A DNA stretch of 64,000 nt. Source: Clavelina lepadiformis. Lineage: Eukaryota > Chordata > Ascidiacea > Aplousobranchia > Clavelinidae. This document shows, piece after piece, positions 34,101 through 45,614 of the stretch (position 1 is the stretch's first letter; every line of letters starts with the position of its first letter). The notes under the pieces were generated by a model. It saw nothing but the letters and a program-made list of their open reading frames with translations. It did not search any database and was not told where the DNA came from. Made by a program: the position numbers and the translations under genes. Where the stretch lies: contig NC_135246.1 in the NCBI RefSeq assembly GCF_947623445.1, positions 12,817,856 through 12,881,855 on the forward strand. Direction: 5' to 3'.

Positions 34101-36367
34101 AAATACGTTAGCGCTGAGGAAAACGTTAGTGGTCAAGGTCGTGCACGTGGAGGCCAGGGTCAGTTAAGCATTTTACACTAAACTTTATCAAATAATCCGA
34201 TCACATGCTCGTGTCACAGGGTTGAGAAGCACTGGTCTAGCTATAGAACTTAACTATCGTGCAAACTTGAGCTTATGGGGAAGTTCGCACATGCAGTTAT
34301 CTCGGTAAAATCATGTTTAAATTTTTGTGTGAATAAGAATATTTGTACAGTAAATAAGGATTATAACTTTTTTGCTAAATATGTAGAAGCCGGAATTTTA
34401 TTTGCCATCACACTTTGGAGTATATACCGTATGTATGTATTTTTCGTAATACCACAGTCTACCTACCTGAGTTATATCATAATGAAATACTTCGGCCATA
34501 TAAGTTGGTAATATGGCAGCAAAAGTGTACTGGAACCAAGCATCTGCTGAAAGACTCGCAAATAATGCCCATATGCATTTGGAAGAGAATATTGCTTTCC
34601 ATGGAATTAACTTTGGCTCATCGCATAACTAAAGTCATGTGAAGTCGATTTCAAACGATATAATTCAAAACAAACGATACGTTACTGCCTTGGATACAAC
34701 ACATGAGATTTTTCATCAATGCAAACAGTTGTTAGCAGCCAACATATTTACAGTATTATACCTACCTCTCTTTTGCCAATGCTTTTCTCAATGAATGCTC
34801 TTTCTGTTTTAGAAATCCATTTGTTGCTAGATGGAGTGTCAGATGCAAAGATAAGAAAGAAGATTAACCAAATCAGAGTCATGCTTCCTGTATTTAAAAT
34901 TATAGTGGTAAGCTGTTTGCAGAAATGTTTATGGATAGATTGTTCGGAATACCATTACTACTTACACAAAAGTGAGTAAGGTCACCAACAATTAACTTAA
35001 GTATTTTTGTATCGTTTTATTACACAAGCAATAGGTTTCGCTGCCCAAGTCTGATTAACCTGTAATGTAATAGGTGGCCTCCCAGCCTACATTATGTGCA
35101 ATTACGCCTGCCAAAGGATATACAACCAATTGACCGAATATCATTCCGGATAACCCAATTGAGTTTAATATGCTGACTTCTAAAGGCGGTGCCCATTTAG
35201 ACCAGGCGTAGTTGAGAGCAGGAACAGTTCCTCCCTATCACAATTCATTTACTTTAGCAATACGTTTATGTAAATGTGGACTATTAGGCAAGCAACAATA
35301 GTTGATGTCAGTAACCTGAAATAATCCAAGAGTCGCCCTACAAGCAACGGCAAAGTAAAAGTTGTAATAAGCTACTAAAGGAAATGTTATCGTGAGAACA
35401 CTTGCAACAAGCATGGTGATCGCGCACAAGTTACGAAATCCAAATTTGCTTGCTAATATTCCTCCAGGAATATTTGCTGCTGCATACCCATAGTAATAGG
35501 ATCCGATGAGAATACCTTGTTGTTTGCTGTTCCAGTTAAACAGCCCCTAAAATAATCAAAATCTATTAAGCGAATAATCTTACGTTCTGGTTTGCGACAA
35601 TTGTGTTCAAGAAACCTTTACCAAGTGTAATTACATGTAAAAGTAATTTTAATCCAACTTCAATTGTTTGAAGTTGTGAGTTTTGGTTCAGAACTGACTG
35701 AACTTTCTGCATTTGTGGAGTTTGGTCTAAAACCATTTATTGCAACATATATTTTTCCCAAACGTTTATCCTGTTTTCAGCTTATCATCCGATCGAATTT
35801 TTTTCTCGTTACAAAGACGTAGTTGCGAAGTTTTTATACCATTACCTGTGATCACATTGCGAGATTAAATTATGTTTGCTTAGCAAATAACATTTCACAA
35901 AGTCAAAAACCTTCAACGCCAAAACAGGAAAATGCTGGCATGTTTTATTACAATTGAGTATTTACAAGTGAGAAGGTACGCGACTTCAATGTGAATAATG
36001 CTCACGTTTTTGTCGTTATAGTATGGGACAATTTCTTAAAAGACCAAATGAAATTAGTACAGCAAAGATATGTGCATAATATTCTTATTACTTACTGTTT
36101 GTGTTATGTTGTCCTGCGTTGTGTTTATCATCGCCAGTATTGTAACATTTATGTTGCTCCGCATACAGCTGACGTTGAATAATCCAAAGAAGGCTAAAAC
36201 GGCGAGGACGTACCTCTGCGGAATGTAAAATCCCTCTTTTCTCACCTTAATATCAGTATTGTGTTAATTGCATAGCCTTTGTTAACATAATAGAGCTATA
36301 TAGTGAATACATAAGCTTATAGGAGTAACAGGTATACCTCTCTCAAGACATCGTTTCCGTCGTTCAT
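31197..36367 (-). CDS. SLC17 (sialin-like) MFS carrier, gene A, unit 1
   Basis: Nine modelled exons, about 460 residues, the usual SLC17 length. E1 is 36367..36338 (MNDGNDVLRE) and E2 is 36245..36096 (RYVLAVLAFFG, then SNINVTILAM, TM1 and N-glycosylation sites). E3 (about 35548..35317) has YYYGYAAANIPGGILASKFG, and E4 (about 35235..35060) has NYAWSKWAPPLE. E5-E8 lie near 34909..34769, 34633..34471, 32060..31825 and 31555..31422 (DVAPRYSGIVFGISNTMANT). E9 ends at the stop at 31197 (FGSGVEQTWAKK). IPGG-x-FG, WxKWAPPLE and the A-PRY-x-GI-x-GI-N motifs identify the SLC17 anion/cation symporter family (sialin, vesicular glutamate transporter, Na/Pi types). The substrate cannot be read from this. 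The intron between E6 and E7 (about 2.4 kb) carries a hAT-like insert. Tandem paralogue of gene B. Confidence 0.85.
32141..34234. mobile_element. hAT-like element in an SLC17 intron, unit 1
   Basis: Ends CAATGGTTCTCAACCTGC and GGTTGAGAAGCACTG are imperfect inverted repeats of hAT type about 2.1 kb apart. The flanks (CTCTAAGC and GTCTAGCT) do not form a clean 8-bp duplication, so the limits are tentative. No transposase motif was recognised inside. It accounts for most of the intron between exons 6 and 7 of gene A. Confidence 0.5.
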
Positions 36368-36479
36368 ACCAGAGCTGTAATGTGGGTATTAATATGATGC
36401 TGATGATTGATCTTATAAAGACTGTTAAGATTAGGCTGTGTGCCACTTTCAGGCTGTTGGATATGATGGCCCGTTTACA

Positions 36480-37150
36480 GGTTATTGCTTAGCGCACTGA
36501 CAAGTTATCCTTCGCCAGAAGTTTGTTATGCTTTTCTTAAAACCTGCCCGAAAATAAACTTAATCACAATGCATAACTTTAACTTAACCTTATCTGAACC
36601 GGGTGGGCGACATCACTATTTTAACTATGTGTGGCCGACACTACACACAAATTTTCAATCGTTAATTACTCGAAAACTATGCGTCGTAAACTGATCGGAC
36701 TTTTACATGTTAGTAGCAAAAACATCTGGCTTCCTGTATACTGCATAATTGTAAAACTAAAAGAAAGTGCATTTAGTGTAAATTAAGTATTTCTACAAGT
36801 GATACATTTCTGGAAGTTTTTGTTTGTTAAGCCCTGCTCCCGCTGTGCTTAATTGCCTAAAAAACCAGCTGACCGCAAGAAGAGAAAACGAGAGTTCAGT
36901 TAGTTGAGTTAGTTGTGCATGAACGATTACCGGTAAACGAAAACGATACGCTTCAAAGCGCTCGTGGCAGCAGCAGAGAGCAAAATTACGAAAATATGAC
37001 AGTAACTCAAAAATTACAAAATCAGACTTTATAAAATAAATATGGAAAGATAGCTGAACATTTTTTAAGAAAAGTGACCAAATTTTAAGTTTCTACAGCA
37101 AACAGTGCAAATCTACGCCATGTTTTGCTGTGACTGTGACGTGCAGGGTC
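36480..37150 (-). mobile_element. hAT element A-family fragment, unit 1
   Basis: In reverse orientation, 36590..36990 matches 13010..13370 of hAT element A: both contain GTATCACTTGTAGAAATACTT, CAGGAAGCCA, AGTTTACGACG and AGTGTCGGCCACACATAG words. The adjoining 37010..37140 matches, also in reverse, the interior of MITE C (CACAGTCACAGCAAAAC, AAAAAATGTTCAGCTATCT). No ends or target duplications were found. Confidence 0.7.
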
Positions 37151-38627
37151 GGCCACACAGAATGTAGATAAGGCTCCCATATTTACAAGTTGACTTTATT
37201 AGTTTATCAATATAATTAGTAGTCTGCGGGGGAGCAATAGCGTGTTTGTTTCAATATTTACTTAATTTTGACCGTTGTTTCACTCTAAAACCTTTTTGAA
37301 AGCTTCGGAGACACTTTAGTTTGTCACTTTATAGCATTGGACACTGGTGGAGAAAACATCTGTATGATTGTGTGCCTCGAGTATATCCAAACTTAAATGT
37401 ACAGTAAATCCATAACAACGCGGTTTTGAGACTGAATTGACTTGAAGATTTTGACCTTTTCTGCATATCCTACTCTCTTTCAACAAGTTTTACATTCGTA
37501 AGTTTTACGCGAACGCGTTTGATGAAAATTTAATTGTCATAAAAATGTTGATTCTCTGCTGAAGTTGCTGTTTCTGTCCTATCGAAGCTGTTCGCTCGAT
37601 GCAGCGGTTTTCTTCTAGTGACATACTGATGAATCCGTATGTCTATGGAATCATTAGGCCATGCAAACATTTTTTCAGTAAGTCAGTGGGTCTACAATTA
37701 TCATCCAGATTAATGTTGCTGATTGTGCAAAATACAGTTGTTCTCAGTCACATATACGATGCTTAGCGTGTGCTTGTGTTATTTGAATAAGACTTCGTGC
37801 CGCCAAAAGTTCTTCTTATTAACTCTTGCCTAACACGTAATATAGCGCGTTTTACAACCTCCACCGCAATGCACATGCAGTAAACTTTGGGGTACGTGTT
37901 CGGCGACGATTTACTTTCACGCAATACATTTACTTTACAGATTTATCGAGCTCATTTTAGTTTAAACTTTGCTTGCTTTGACACACTTCCATTGTAAACT
38001 TTTCAACCTCATTATTGTTTCGACTGTTGCGTTCGTGTCAACATTCCTATACACGTCGGTCAACTTTTTTATAAGCGTTTGTTCCCGTCTACTTTTCTGT
38101 TTACGCGTCCTACGTTCTTATCTCGTGTGGACATTGACTTTCTTGACCCGACCTTTAGAGAATTGACTTCATTGCAGTTTCTTCAACGTGGTTAAAAAAA
38201 TATTGACTTGACCAAACGTTTCTACAGGGGTGGGGAATTTTGCTGATGTTTCACTTTTTTAATGTTTTTAAAAGCGATATAAACAGCTCTGCAAGTACAA
38301 GTCTTAGCGAGTTACATCTTGTGGTCTAGGACTCTAGGGGAAGTCAAGTGAAATGACGCAAAAACATACAATGTTATATTTTGTTAAACAGATATTTTAG
38401 CAATGTTCTAAATTCACTCGATCACTGCTGTACACCTAAACTCATGTTGACATTAAATGTAAACCAATGTTTGTATAACAACATTTAATGTAATGTTGTG
38501 GTGAGCCTGTCATTTTCAGTTTCCAATACTTTGCCACTTCTATTGTCACCTGCACATAAACATTTTGATAATATTTTGTGAAAATATAACTTTCACAAAT
38601 TAATTCAAACAAATTTGATTGTGTCTG
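37151..38627. other. Intergenic between SLC17 genes A and B
   Basis: Contains the distal upstream region of gene A and the 3' flank of gene B. A short inverted pair ACATTAAATGT / ACATTTAATGT is at about 38449..38492. No coding motif was recognised in the small open frames (for example 37969..38166). Confidence 0.45.
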
Positions 38628-41372
38628 TTATTTACATGTGTCTGCTTTAGCCCATGGTTGCTCATCGCCTGATCCCAGAATAGCGTATGCAGTTACTCCG
38701 GTTAGGTTAATACCAAAGCTTAGCCAGAAAAGATTTTGCCAAAGAGAAACTGATTGCTGTAACATCAAATGTTTCTCATAATTTTTTACACGACTTCGCG
38801 AAAATAATTCTCACAAAACTTTACCTTGTTGACAACAATGTAACCTGCAGAAAAAGGTCCGAAAAAAGCGAAAATATGGGCAATGGTGTTGGATATCCCA
38901 TAAACGATACCGCTATACCTCGGAGCAATGTCAAGCGCGTTGCATTGATAACCTGAAACTAAAAACCAACCATCTCCTAAATATTTAAATAATAATGTTT
39001 AATCTTGATAGTTCTCCTTCAAACACATATCTATACGCTGCTAATTGGATGATTTGCTATATGTAAAAGCAAACTTTTTATCATACAAACAAGTCCGAGA
39101 GCTGCAATGCTCATTGTGAAAAGACTGATGACCGCGTAATGGTTTCCTCCAACGTAACCAGTTAAAACCAGGAACAATCCCGACATAGAAGCAGATAGGA
39201 AAGAGCTTATCTTTCTTATGTTTGTTGTGGTTATAACTTTTTTTCTTCGAAGCATATCAGTAATTTGGCTTCCGAGTACTGCCACAAAACCTTGGAGCAA
39301 ATAAGGAAGGATCATGGCTAATCCAATCTGCAGAACAAAAACACAAAGGTCGAATGCATGATCCATAATGGCAAATTGATGACTTGACAGAATATGTTAA
39401 CGAACTTGTTGACCCTTGTAATATATGGATATCGATGCTTTTGTATTCAAACTTACTTGCGTCATATCAAAGTCCAATACATTCGACATATAAGTTGGCA
39501 ATACAGCAGGGAGAGTGTGTTGAAACCAGGCATCAGTTGAATGACAAACAAACAGTCCCCATGCACACTTCGATGTAAATATTGACTTCCACGGAATCGA
39601 GCTCAGTGTATGACGTACCTGAGAGCCGTTTACACGATAATTTTTGCAAATACCGTAAAACCTCTATTTGAGCGCCACCTTTATTTGAACGCCACCTCTA
39701 ATAGAACGCCACTTTTAAAGAAGGGTAGAAAAATAGAGCGCTATGGCGGTGAAATAGAGGTTTTACGGTAATAACTGATTTATGACAACATGTGTGATTA
39801 AAACTGTAGAAGTTGTTTAAAGAGCTCTTAACTTAGTGGTTACTAGTGCAACCAAGATTTTCTTTAGCCAGGCTGCCTTCCCACATTCACAGTGAACCGT
39901 GACACCATCAGTAAAACCCAAGAAACCAATTAATTTTATTAAATACCCCCATGACCAAAACCAAACCACACGACAACGGATTTTATAGAACCCAATAGGT
40001 GAAGTGTAAAACTATTGATAAGATAAGAGCGCACAAAACGCGAGATAAACAATGATAACCGCAAGTACAGTAATGGACTAAAACTAAAATGTGAAGTAAT
40101 CATCGCACAGAAAATTAACGCATTGTAAAACGGTAAAATATAAGGTATTATAAATAACAAGTGACATATTTTCGTTACACTAGAGTTATTTAGAAGAATA
40201 TTTATCCCTATTTTGAAACTGCGATTGAAAGCTTCAGAAATGTTCGTATTCTACCTTATACCTCCCTTTTTCCAATGCTTTTCTCAATAAATTGTTTTTC
40301 CCATTCAGAAATCCATCTGTTGTTGGAAGGCGCATCAGACGCAAATATAAAAAAAAAGATTGCCCAAATGGTTGTCATTCCTCCTGAGTAGTAAATACAT
40401 TCGTCATATTTCTGCGTATGTACAGTTAGATTTTGTTACTGTGTTGATTTGTTTCATGTTTTGCACTACTGTAACATTAACAAAGCATCGAAACTATGAA
40501 ATATAATTTACAAACCTGTAATATAAAATACTGCTTCCCAGTTATTACTTTGTGCAATGACACCAGCTAAAGGGAATATTACCAAAAACCCAACCATTGA
40601 ACCAGACAACGCAATTGAATTTAATATGGTAATTTCCAGCGGTGGGGCCCATTTAGACCAACCGTAATTAAAAGCTGGGATAACACCTCCCTGTATTGCA
40701 ATGAAATAATGTATGAATGATCAAATAATGAGTGATATTATTTTAAAAGCTATTCAGCTTGCGTGGAAGTGCTTTAACCTGGACGAATCCGAGCATAGCT
40801 CTGCAAACCATAACCAAGTAGAAATTGGCATACGCTGATGGTGGTGTGAGTACAGAGAAAATTGCTGATATAAGCAAACTAATTCCAAATACTTTTCGAA
40901 ATCCATATTTGCCAGCCATCCAACCACCTGGTATGTTTCCTGCCGCATATCCATAGAAATACGATCCTAGTAGTAGACCTTGTTGTTTACTGTCCCAGTT
41001 GAATGTTCCCTTCAATTATTAAAAAACGTTTAATAATACACTATATGAAGAAGCTGTGATGTTTGTTTCAACTTACTGTTTGGGTTTGGTTGTTTTCCGT
41101 TGTGCTTACCATGGCCACTATGGTGACATTGATGTTATTTCGCATGCAACTGAAGTTGAAATAGCCAAAGAAGCCCAGAGCTGCTATTACGTACCTTTGA
41201 CGGACGAAAAAACGGCTTTTTCTCTCCTGTTTGAAAATATAATATGTTATTCTTGATGAAGTATATTATCAATGCGTTACTCATGAACACCAAATGACAA
41301 TGCATGCATATTAAAACGTTGCCGACCCGATGAATTTACCTCGAATTCAGCATTCACATTTTCATCTGTCAT
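38628..41372 (-). CDS. SLC17 (sialin-like) MFS carrier, gene B, unit 1
   Basis: Nine modelled exons parallel to gene A. E1 41372..41340 (MTDENVNAEFE); E2 about 41238..41089 (FFVRQRYVIAALGFFGYF, then NNINVTIVAM); E3 about 41011..40785 (FYGYAAGNIPGGWMAGKYGF); E4 about 40691..40518 (NYGWSKWAPPLEITILNS); E5 about 40387..40262; E6 about 39620..39457 (DAWFQHTLPAVLPTYM); E7 about 39329..39095; E8 about 38957..38828 (DIAPRYSGIVYGISNT); E9 ends at the stop at 38628 (QPWAKADTCK). Same exon phases as gene A and clear paralogy across the whole length. Proton- or sodium-coupled organic anion transport is the family role; the substrate is unknown. The intron between E5 and E6 carries a 116-bp TA-flanked MITE. 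Confidence 0.87.
39653..39768. mobile_element. 116-bp TA-flanked MITE, unit 1
   Basis: Flanked by TA (39651..39652 and 39769..39770). Terminal inverted repeats CCGTAAAACCTCTATTT and AAATAGAGGTTTTACGG are perfect over 17 bases and continue imperfectly (GAGCGCCA versus CACCGCCA). This is Tc1/mariner-like. Inside are three GCGCCAC/ACGCCAC words. The corresponding copy in unit 2 has three extra bases (GCC) near the left TIR. Confidence 0.88.
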
Positions 41373-41840
41373 CCTGTATGGACTGAGGTTTGTGAATTAA
41401 TGTTTTTAGCAAAGTGCTCAGGCCTTTTTCTATTGTGAGTGACTACTTCACCGTATGTAGGTCACGCAGCCTGTTGTTAAAGATTAGTGATTAGTCTGAT
41501 TACTGATTAGGTTAGGGGAAAAGCCATGTGAAAACTTGATTTTAGCTATTTAAGGTTTTATTGGAGTTAAATTTAGATTAGAAGATTGATTTAGGTTAGA
41601 TCTAGGTTACTATTTTATAACATTTAAGTTAGGTTAACAAGAAGCTGTGAAAAATAGTTTCGAACGCACAATTGTTTCTGATAAAATAGTGGCAGCCCTT
41701 GCTAATAACCTTGTGAGTAGGCAGAGATTTATACATGGCCCAATTGCTATATGAATTAATCAAACAGCGTTTCTTGTTTTGTCGCCTTCGGTACTTCCTT
41801 CTGCAGGCCTTTAACTTTTATTCTATATATTATATTTTTT
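41373..41840. promoter_or_regulatory. Upstream region of SLC17 gene B and duplication junction
   Basis: Between the start of gene B and the junction with unit 2. Segment 41540..41690 resembles 23960..24110 (ATTTTATA.CATT.AAGTT.GGTTAACAA is shared), a dispersed repeat, also containing several TTAGGTTAG words. The end of unit 1 at 41840 follows a T-rich stretch. Promoter function is assumed only from position. Confidence 0.4.
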
Positions 41841-41930
41841 ATGGTATTCTGTTTCGCAGTAAGCACTGCCATTCTGGTATGACCAGCTTTGTGTCTTTTT
41901 AAATCAGATAGTACTTAACCGTGATCTTAC

Positions 41931-44900
41931 CATTTCTGCCCTCATAATGCCAGGTATCAGGCTCCTTTACTTCCTTAGATAAGTCTGTAGATATAAATAT
42001 TTATTTTATTGTAAAAGCAAGTATGTCATTAACCACTACTTTCATGAACCATGTCATAGACACCTTGAAACACAAATTAAAACTGCCTATTTGTAGCTAG
42101 TTCAACTACATCCATATTTGTAAATAAGTAAAGCTTTCTTTTGCTTAAAGTGTTTTGACAAGATTTGTATATTGACATAATTTAATTCTTTGGAAACCTT
42201 TTTAAAAAAATGCTAAATTTAGCCAAATGAGGTACGATGGTTGCTTCTGTAAAATCATGAAACTCTGGCTCAAGACAAAGTAACAGATGGTATTAATTTG
42301 AACAATGAAGTCTGTTTTGCTTTTTGCACATGAATAAAAAATCGGCATGCCTTACCAATATCAAAAAATGCTGTGACTATCCGTCCATTTAGGGGTTGTA
42401 CTGGTCTGTAGTTGTCACCGAGTTCATAATTTTTATCATGCACATCACTTGCATGGTCGTCATAGCCATTTGGGTCTTTGTTTTCATCTGTAACAAAAAT
42501 TAAAGAAAATTTCATCAAATTGCAACTGTTTATTTTTCAGCAAACATGTCAGCCATTTGCTGGGTATTGTCAATTTTTTATACAAAGCCTGTTGTAACAA
42601 TACTATTGTAAGTTGAGTGTATTTATAGTTATGCTGGTACAGAAAATGGCATTTGTACAGTATTTTTGCATTAACTAGATATCACTAAAAGTAAAAGTTT
42701 TTATGATTTACTAAAAGCAATACCTGGTTCAGGTTTTGTTTTTTTGAGGCTTTGAAAACTATCCAACTGCAACATAAATCAAAAATAAAATCTTGTCTGA
42801 ACCATGTTAAACAAAGGGTAATAAATGTTTATGCTTATTATTAGAAAGTTTGAAATAAAGTAAAAACACATGCACCTGTTGCTTTGAAATAATCACTGGA
42901 TTCTGATAAATTGTCCACAAAACTGTTTCATAACAGGGTGGGGTGGTTAAAGATCCATTATATCGATAATAGCTTGCACTTTCTGGAATCAAGGAAATTA
43001 AGCTTGGTCCATTTTCCAAATCTGCAGTTTCCCCTATAAAAGACTGTTTATTATGAGAACGAATTTCCATAGTGATAAAAATGGTTTGCTATCGTAACAT
43101 CATTCTTCCACTTTTGCAAATTGAATTAATTACTAGAATACTTACAGTCTTTTACCTTTACTTACACACATTTTAGCAGTATCTAAAAGCATTTGAAAAT
43201 GTGGATTGTCTGCTGCATTGGGCTTTACTTTTAAAAAAACACCAATGACTGCCAACCCGTCTTGCATGCTTTTGACATCATCAACACTAGTGTAGGGGTC
43301 TTTAATGTGGACAATGTGCATCTGTTAGTATAAATCCACAGATTACACATCGATATGTATTTATTAAAAGTTAGAAAATGATCCATCAATTACAGTGTCC
43401 AATTTAGGATATAGGCGTGCAGTTTTAGAGCATCTAGTAAGCTACACGTGGAGTAAAATTAGATATTTATTGTAGCAAAAGCTAGCACACACCAGAATAC
43501 GGGAATAATTTATAACTGCTTATGAAGAGTAAACATAGGTGCCACATTTTGTTTGCATAGCAAGCCTACAAAGTTTGTCATAAGTAAACAGTAAGTTAGG
43601 GTTCGATATACCTTGTAAGCTTTAGTTGTAAATCATGTTTGGGTAACATTTAAGACTATAATGTTTTGCCGTAATTGAACATGGTGTTGTGCTGCTGTGT
43701 CATGCTTTGCAATCAATCTCGTGACTGTTTGCATCGGTTACCGGTGAACATATAGCACTTTGGTTTTGTTATGATAGCAATTAGAACACATCTTTTATCA
43801 TAGTAAATGTAAACTTGATATCTGCTAGTTGCAGGCATTAACTATTAGTAATCATTTCAATTGTACCTAATGTTTGGTATTTGAAACATTAAATTTACAC
43901 TGAGTCTTGGCCCTGCTTAAATGCGATAATGATTCCTCCCAATATGATCTTTGTTTGCCGACCTTGACTGTGTGCATTTTGCAATAGATGCATGTTTTTC
44001 TCTTTTACTTTTTGTTGTTTTGTCAAAAGTTAAAACTGTTCAACAAAACCAAAATATGAGAGCAAGCATCGTAAATGGCATGTTTAAAGGCATTGCAACA
44101 ACAGTGTAGCGTTTCAAAGTACTAAAACCGGATCGTGTGATTGCAAGTCCTTTCTTCCAACTGTTATACAATTTACTTCCACTACTTATTTTATTTTGTT
44201 TTTCATAAGTTACAGCTGTGTTAAATACCTAAAAAAACGTGTTAACATTACGATGTCGGAACAAGTTTAGGTTCGGTATATCCACTACAAAACAAAAACG
44301 CAGGTTCCATGCTGTATTGATTACTGTAACATCAGGTACCTTAAAAGAATATGTTACCTCAGCATCATAATAATGACCATTCACTGAGTGTTCCGAGCCT
44401 ACATCATCTGAGCCACTTCCCACCCAGTGAAAATGGAGCTGAAGTGCAGTATATGTATCAGTCATTTCATTACCAGCAAGTCTAAATGATTTGTCTTTGG
44501 GAAAGTTTAGCTGGACTGTTAAAAATATTTAAGGAATAAGTTTTGAATTTACACAAATAGGCTTTTAACTTAAAACTGACAAAATTACGAATATGGGTGA
44601 TACAACACTCTTTTAACTTAAGTAAAGTGTTACGTTGTAAAGTTGTTTGTTTTTTTCATTTGAAATCTGTTGTTAATTATTTTTTATTGTAGTTAAAGAT
44701 ATGTAGTATTTACAAATATATAACAGTGCCAGAAACAATTGCTAAGCAAAATCACTAATTTAATTAAGCAGAGTAGTGAAAGTTCTTACGCATATCCCCA
44801 CTCGGCGCATTTAAGGAAAGCAGTGGATAAATTGGAGCCAACTTTCGTAACCACTTAATTAAAAAGATTATTTGATTTTTGACTATTTCATCAAAGTACC

Positions 44901-45379
44901 ATTTACCTGAGTGTCCATTATTGATAAACTGACCACCACTCAAAGTTTGTGAATAATTCATGAGTTTGAGGACGCCCAAACGAGCATCAGGAAGTGCGGT
45001 CATTGTGTCTATGTTAATAGGCGACTGAGCCGAATTACCACATTGTGGAGCATCTTTATACCACTGTTGTGTTTCTACAAACAATGAAAGAGGTTAAAGT
45101 TCAATTTTTCTTGCGGAATAGACAATGAATTAATTATTATTTTTAAATACTTTTGAGTTTGCCTTCAATTTACCTGAATATTTCCATTCGCTTGATCTAA
45201 CGACTGAAAAGACAGACATGTTAAACAACGGAAACACAGTTACATCAGTCTTGTTCGGTATAAAAAGTTTAAAACTATTTGTAAGGTAAAAAGAAAATTT
45301 ATTTTCAAAATATCATACCTTTCGTAAGTGCATAGAAGCACACGAAGCTGATTATGACGCGTAGCTTAGATAGAAACAT
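41931..45379 (-). CDS. 3'-truncated carbonic anhydrase copy (domain 1 plus linker)
   Basis: Copy of exons E1-E9 of the two-domain carbonic anhydrase. It has the signal peptide (ATG at 45379), all of domain 1 with its zinc histidines, NNGH and SLTTPPC, and the linker exon 41984..41931 ([18 protein letters not shown]). The donor GTAAGA after the linker is intact, but the exons for domain 2 and the membrane span are absent because the duplication starts in the following intron. Downstream on the same strand comes the upstream region of SLC17 gene B. If expressed, the likely product is a secreted one-domain enzyme that reads into the intron, or an aberrantly spliced transcript. Splicing from the linker donor (phase 1) to the second exon of gene B (phase 0) would be out of frame. 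It may be a real truncated gene or an artefact. Confidence 0.75.
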
Positions 45380-45614
45380 CGATCAGATGTACACAGCCAG
45401 AATTTTTACAACACTGTTTGCTTAAGAGATATAACTTATAAATGAATTTTCAAATCGCATGAAACAAAATGGTTTTGCATTTATACTTAAGCGGCCCATT
45501 AAGAAACATGCTTCCTAGTAGGCTATAAGACCATTCAATGCCAAAATGTATATACGAGCAAACTGTCGCAGCATATCACACAAAAGCTACACGCTACAGT
45601 ACTTTATCCTTCGA

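Larger units (their letters stand above)
18469..41840. repeat. Tandem duplication unit 1 (23,372 bp)
   Basis: From the ATGGTATTCTGTTTCGCAG at 18469 onward the sequence recurs at 41841 with a constant offset of 23,372. The base before differs (C at 18468, T at 41840), which sets the left junction. Unit 1 contains the carbonic anhydrase exons E1-E9, the intergenic repeats and both SLC17 carriers. Its right end at 41840 abuts the start of unit 2. Confidence 0.95.

Noticed and set aside
32141..34234. Possible intact hAT with an 8-bp target duplication in the SLC17 intron
   Set aside because: Flanks CTCTAAGC and GTCTAGCT match only in part and no transposase was found, so a clean insertion is not claimed.
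34275..34979. Three overlapping plus-strand frames near SLC17 gene A
   Set aside because: They lie across exons 5 and 6 of gene A and the neighbouring intron on the opposite strand; no motif in their own frame.
41372..41931. Carbonic anhydrase-SLC17 fusion gene made by the duplication
   Set aside because: Splice phases do not match (1 into 0) and gene B has its own start exon, so an in-frame fusion is not supported.
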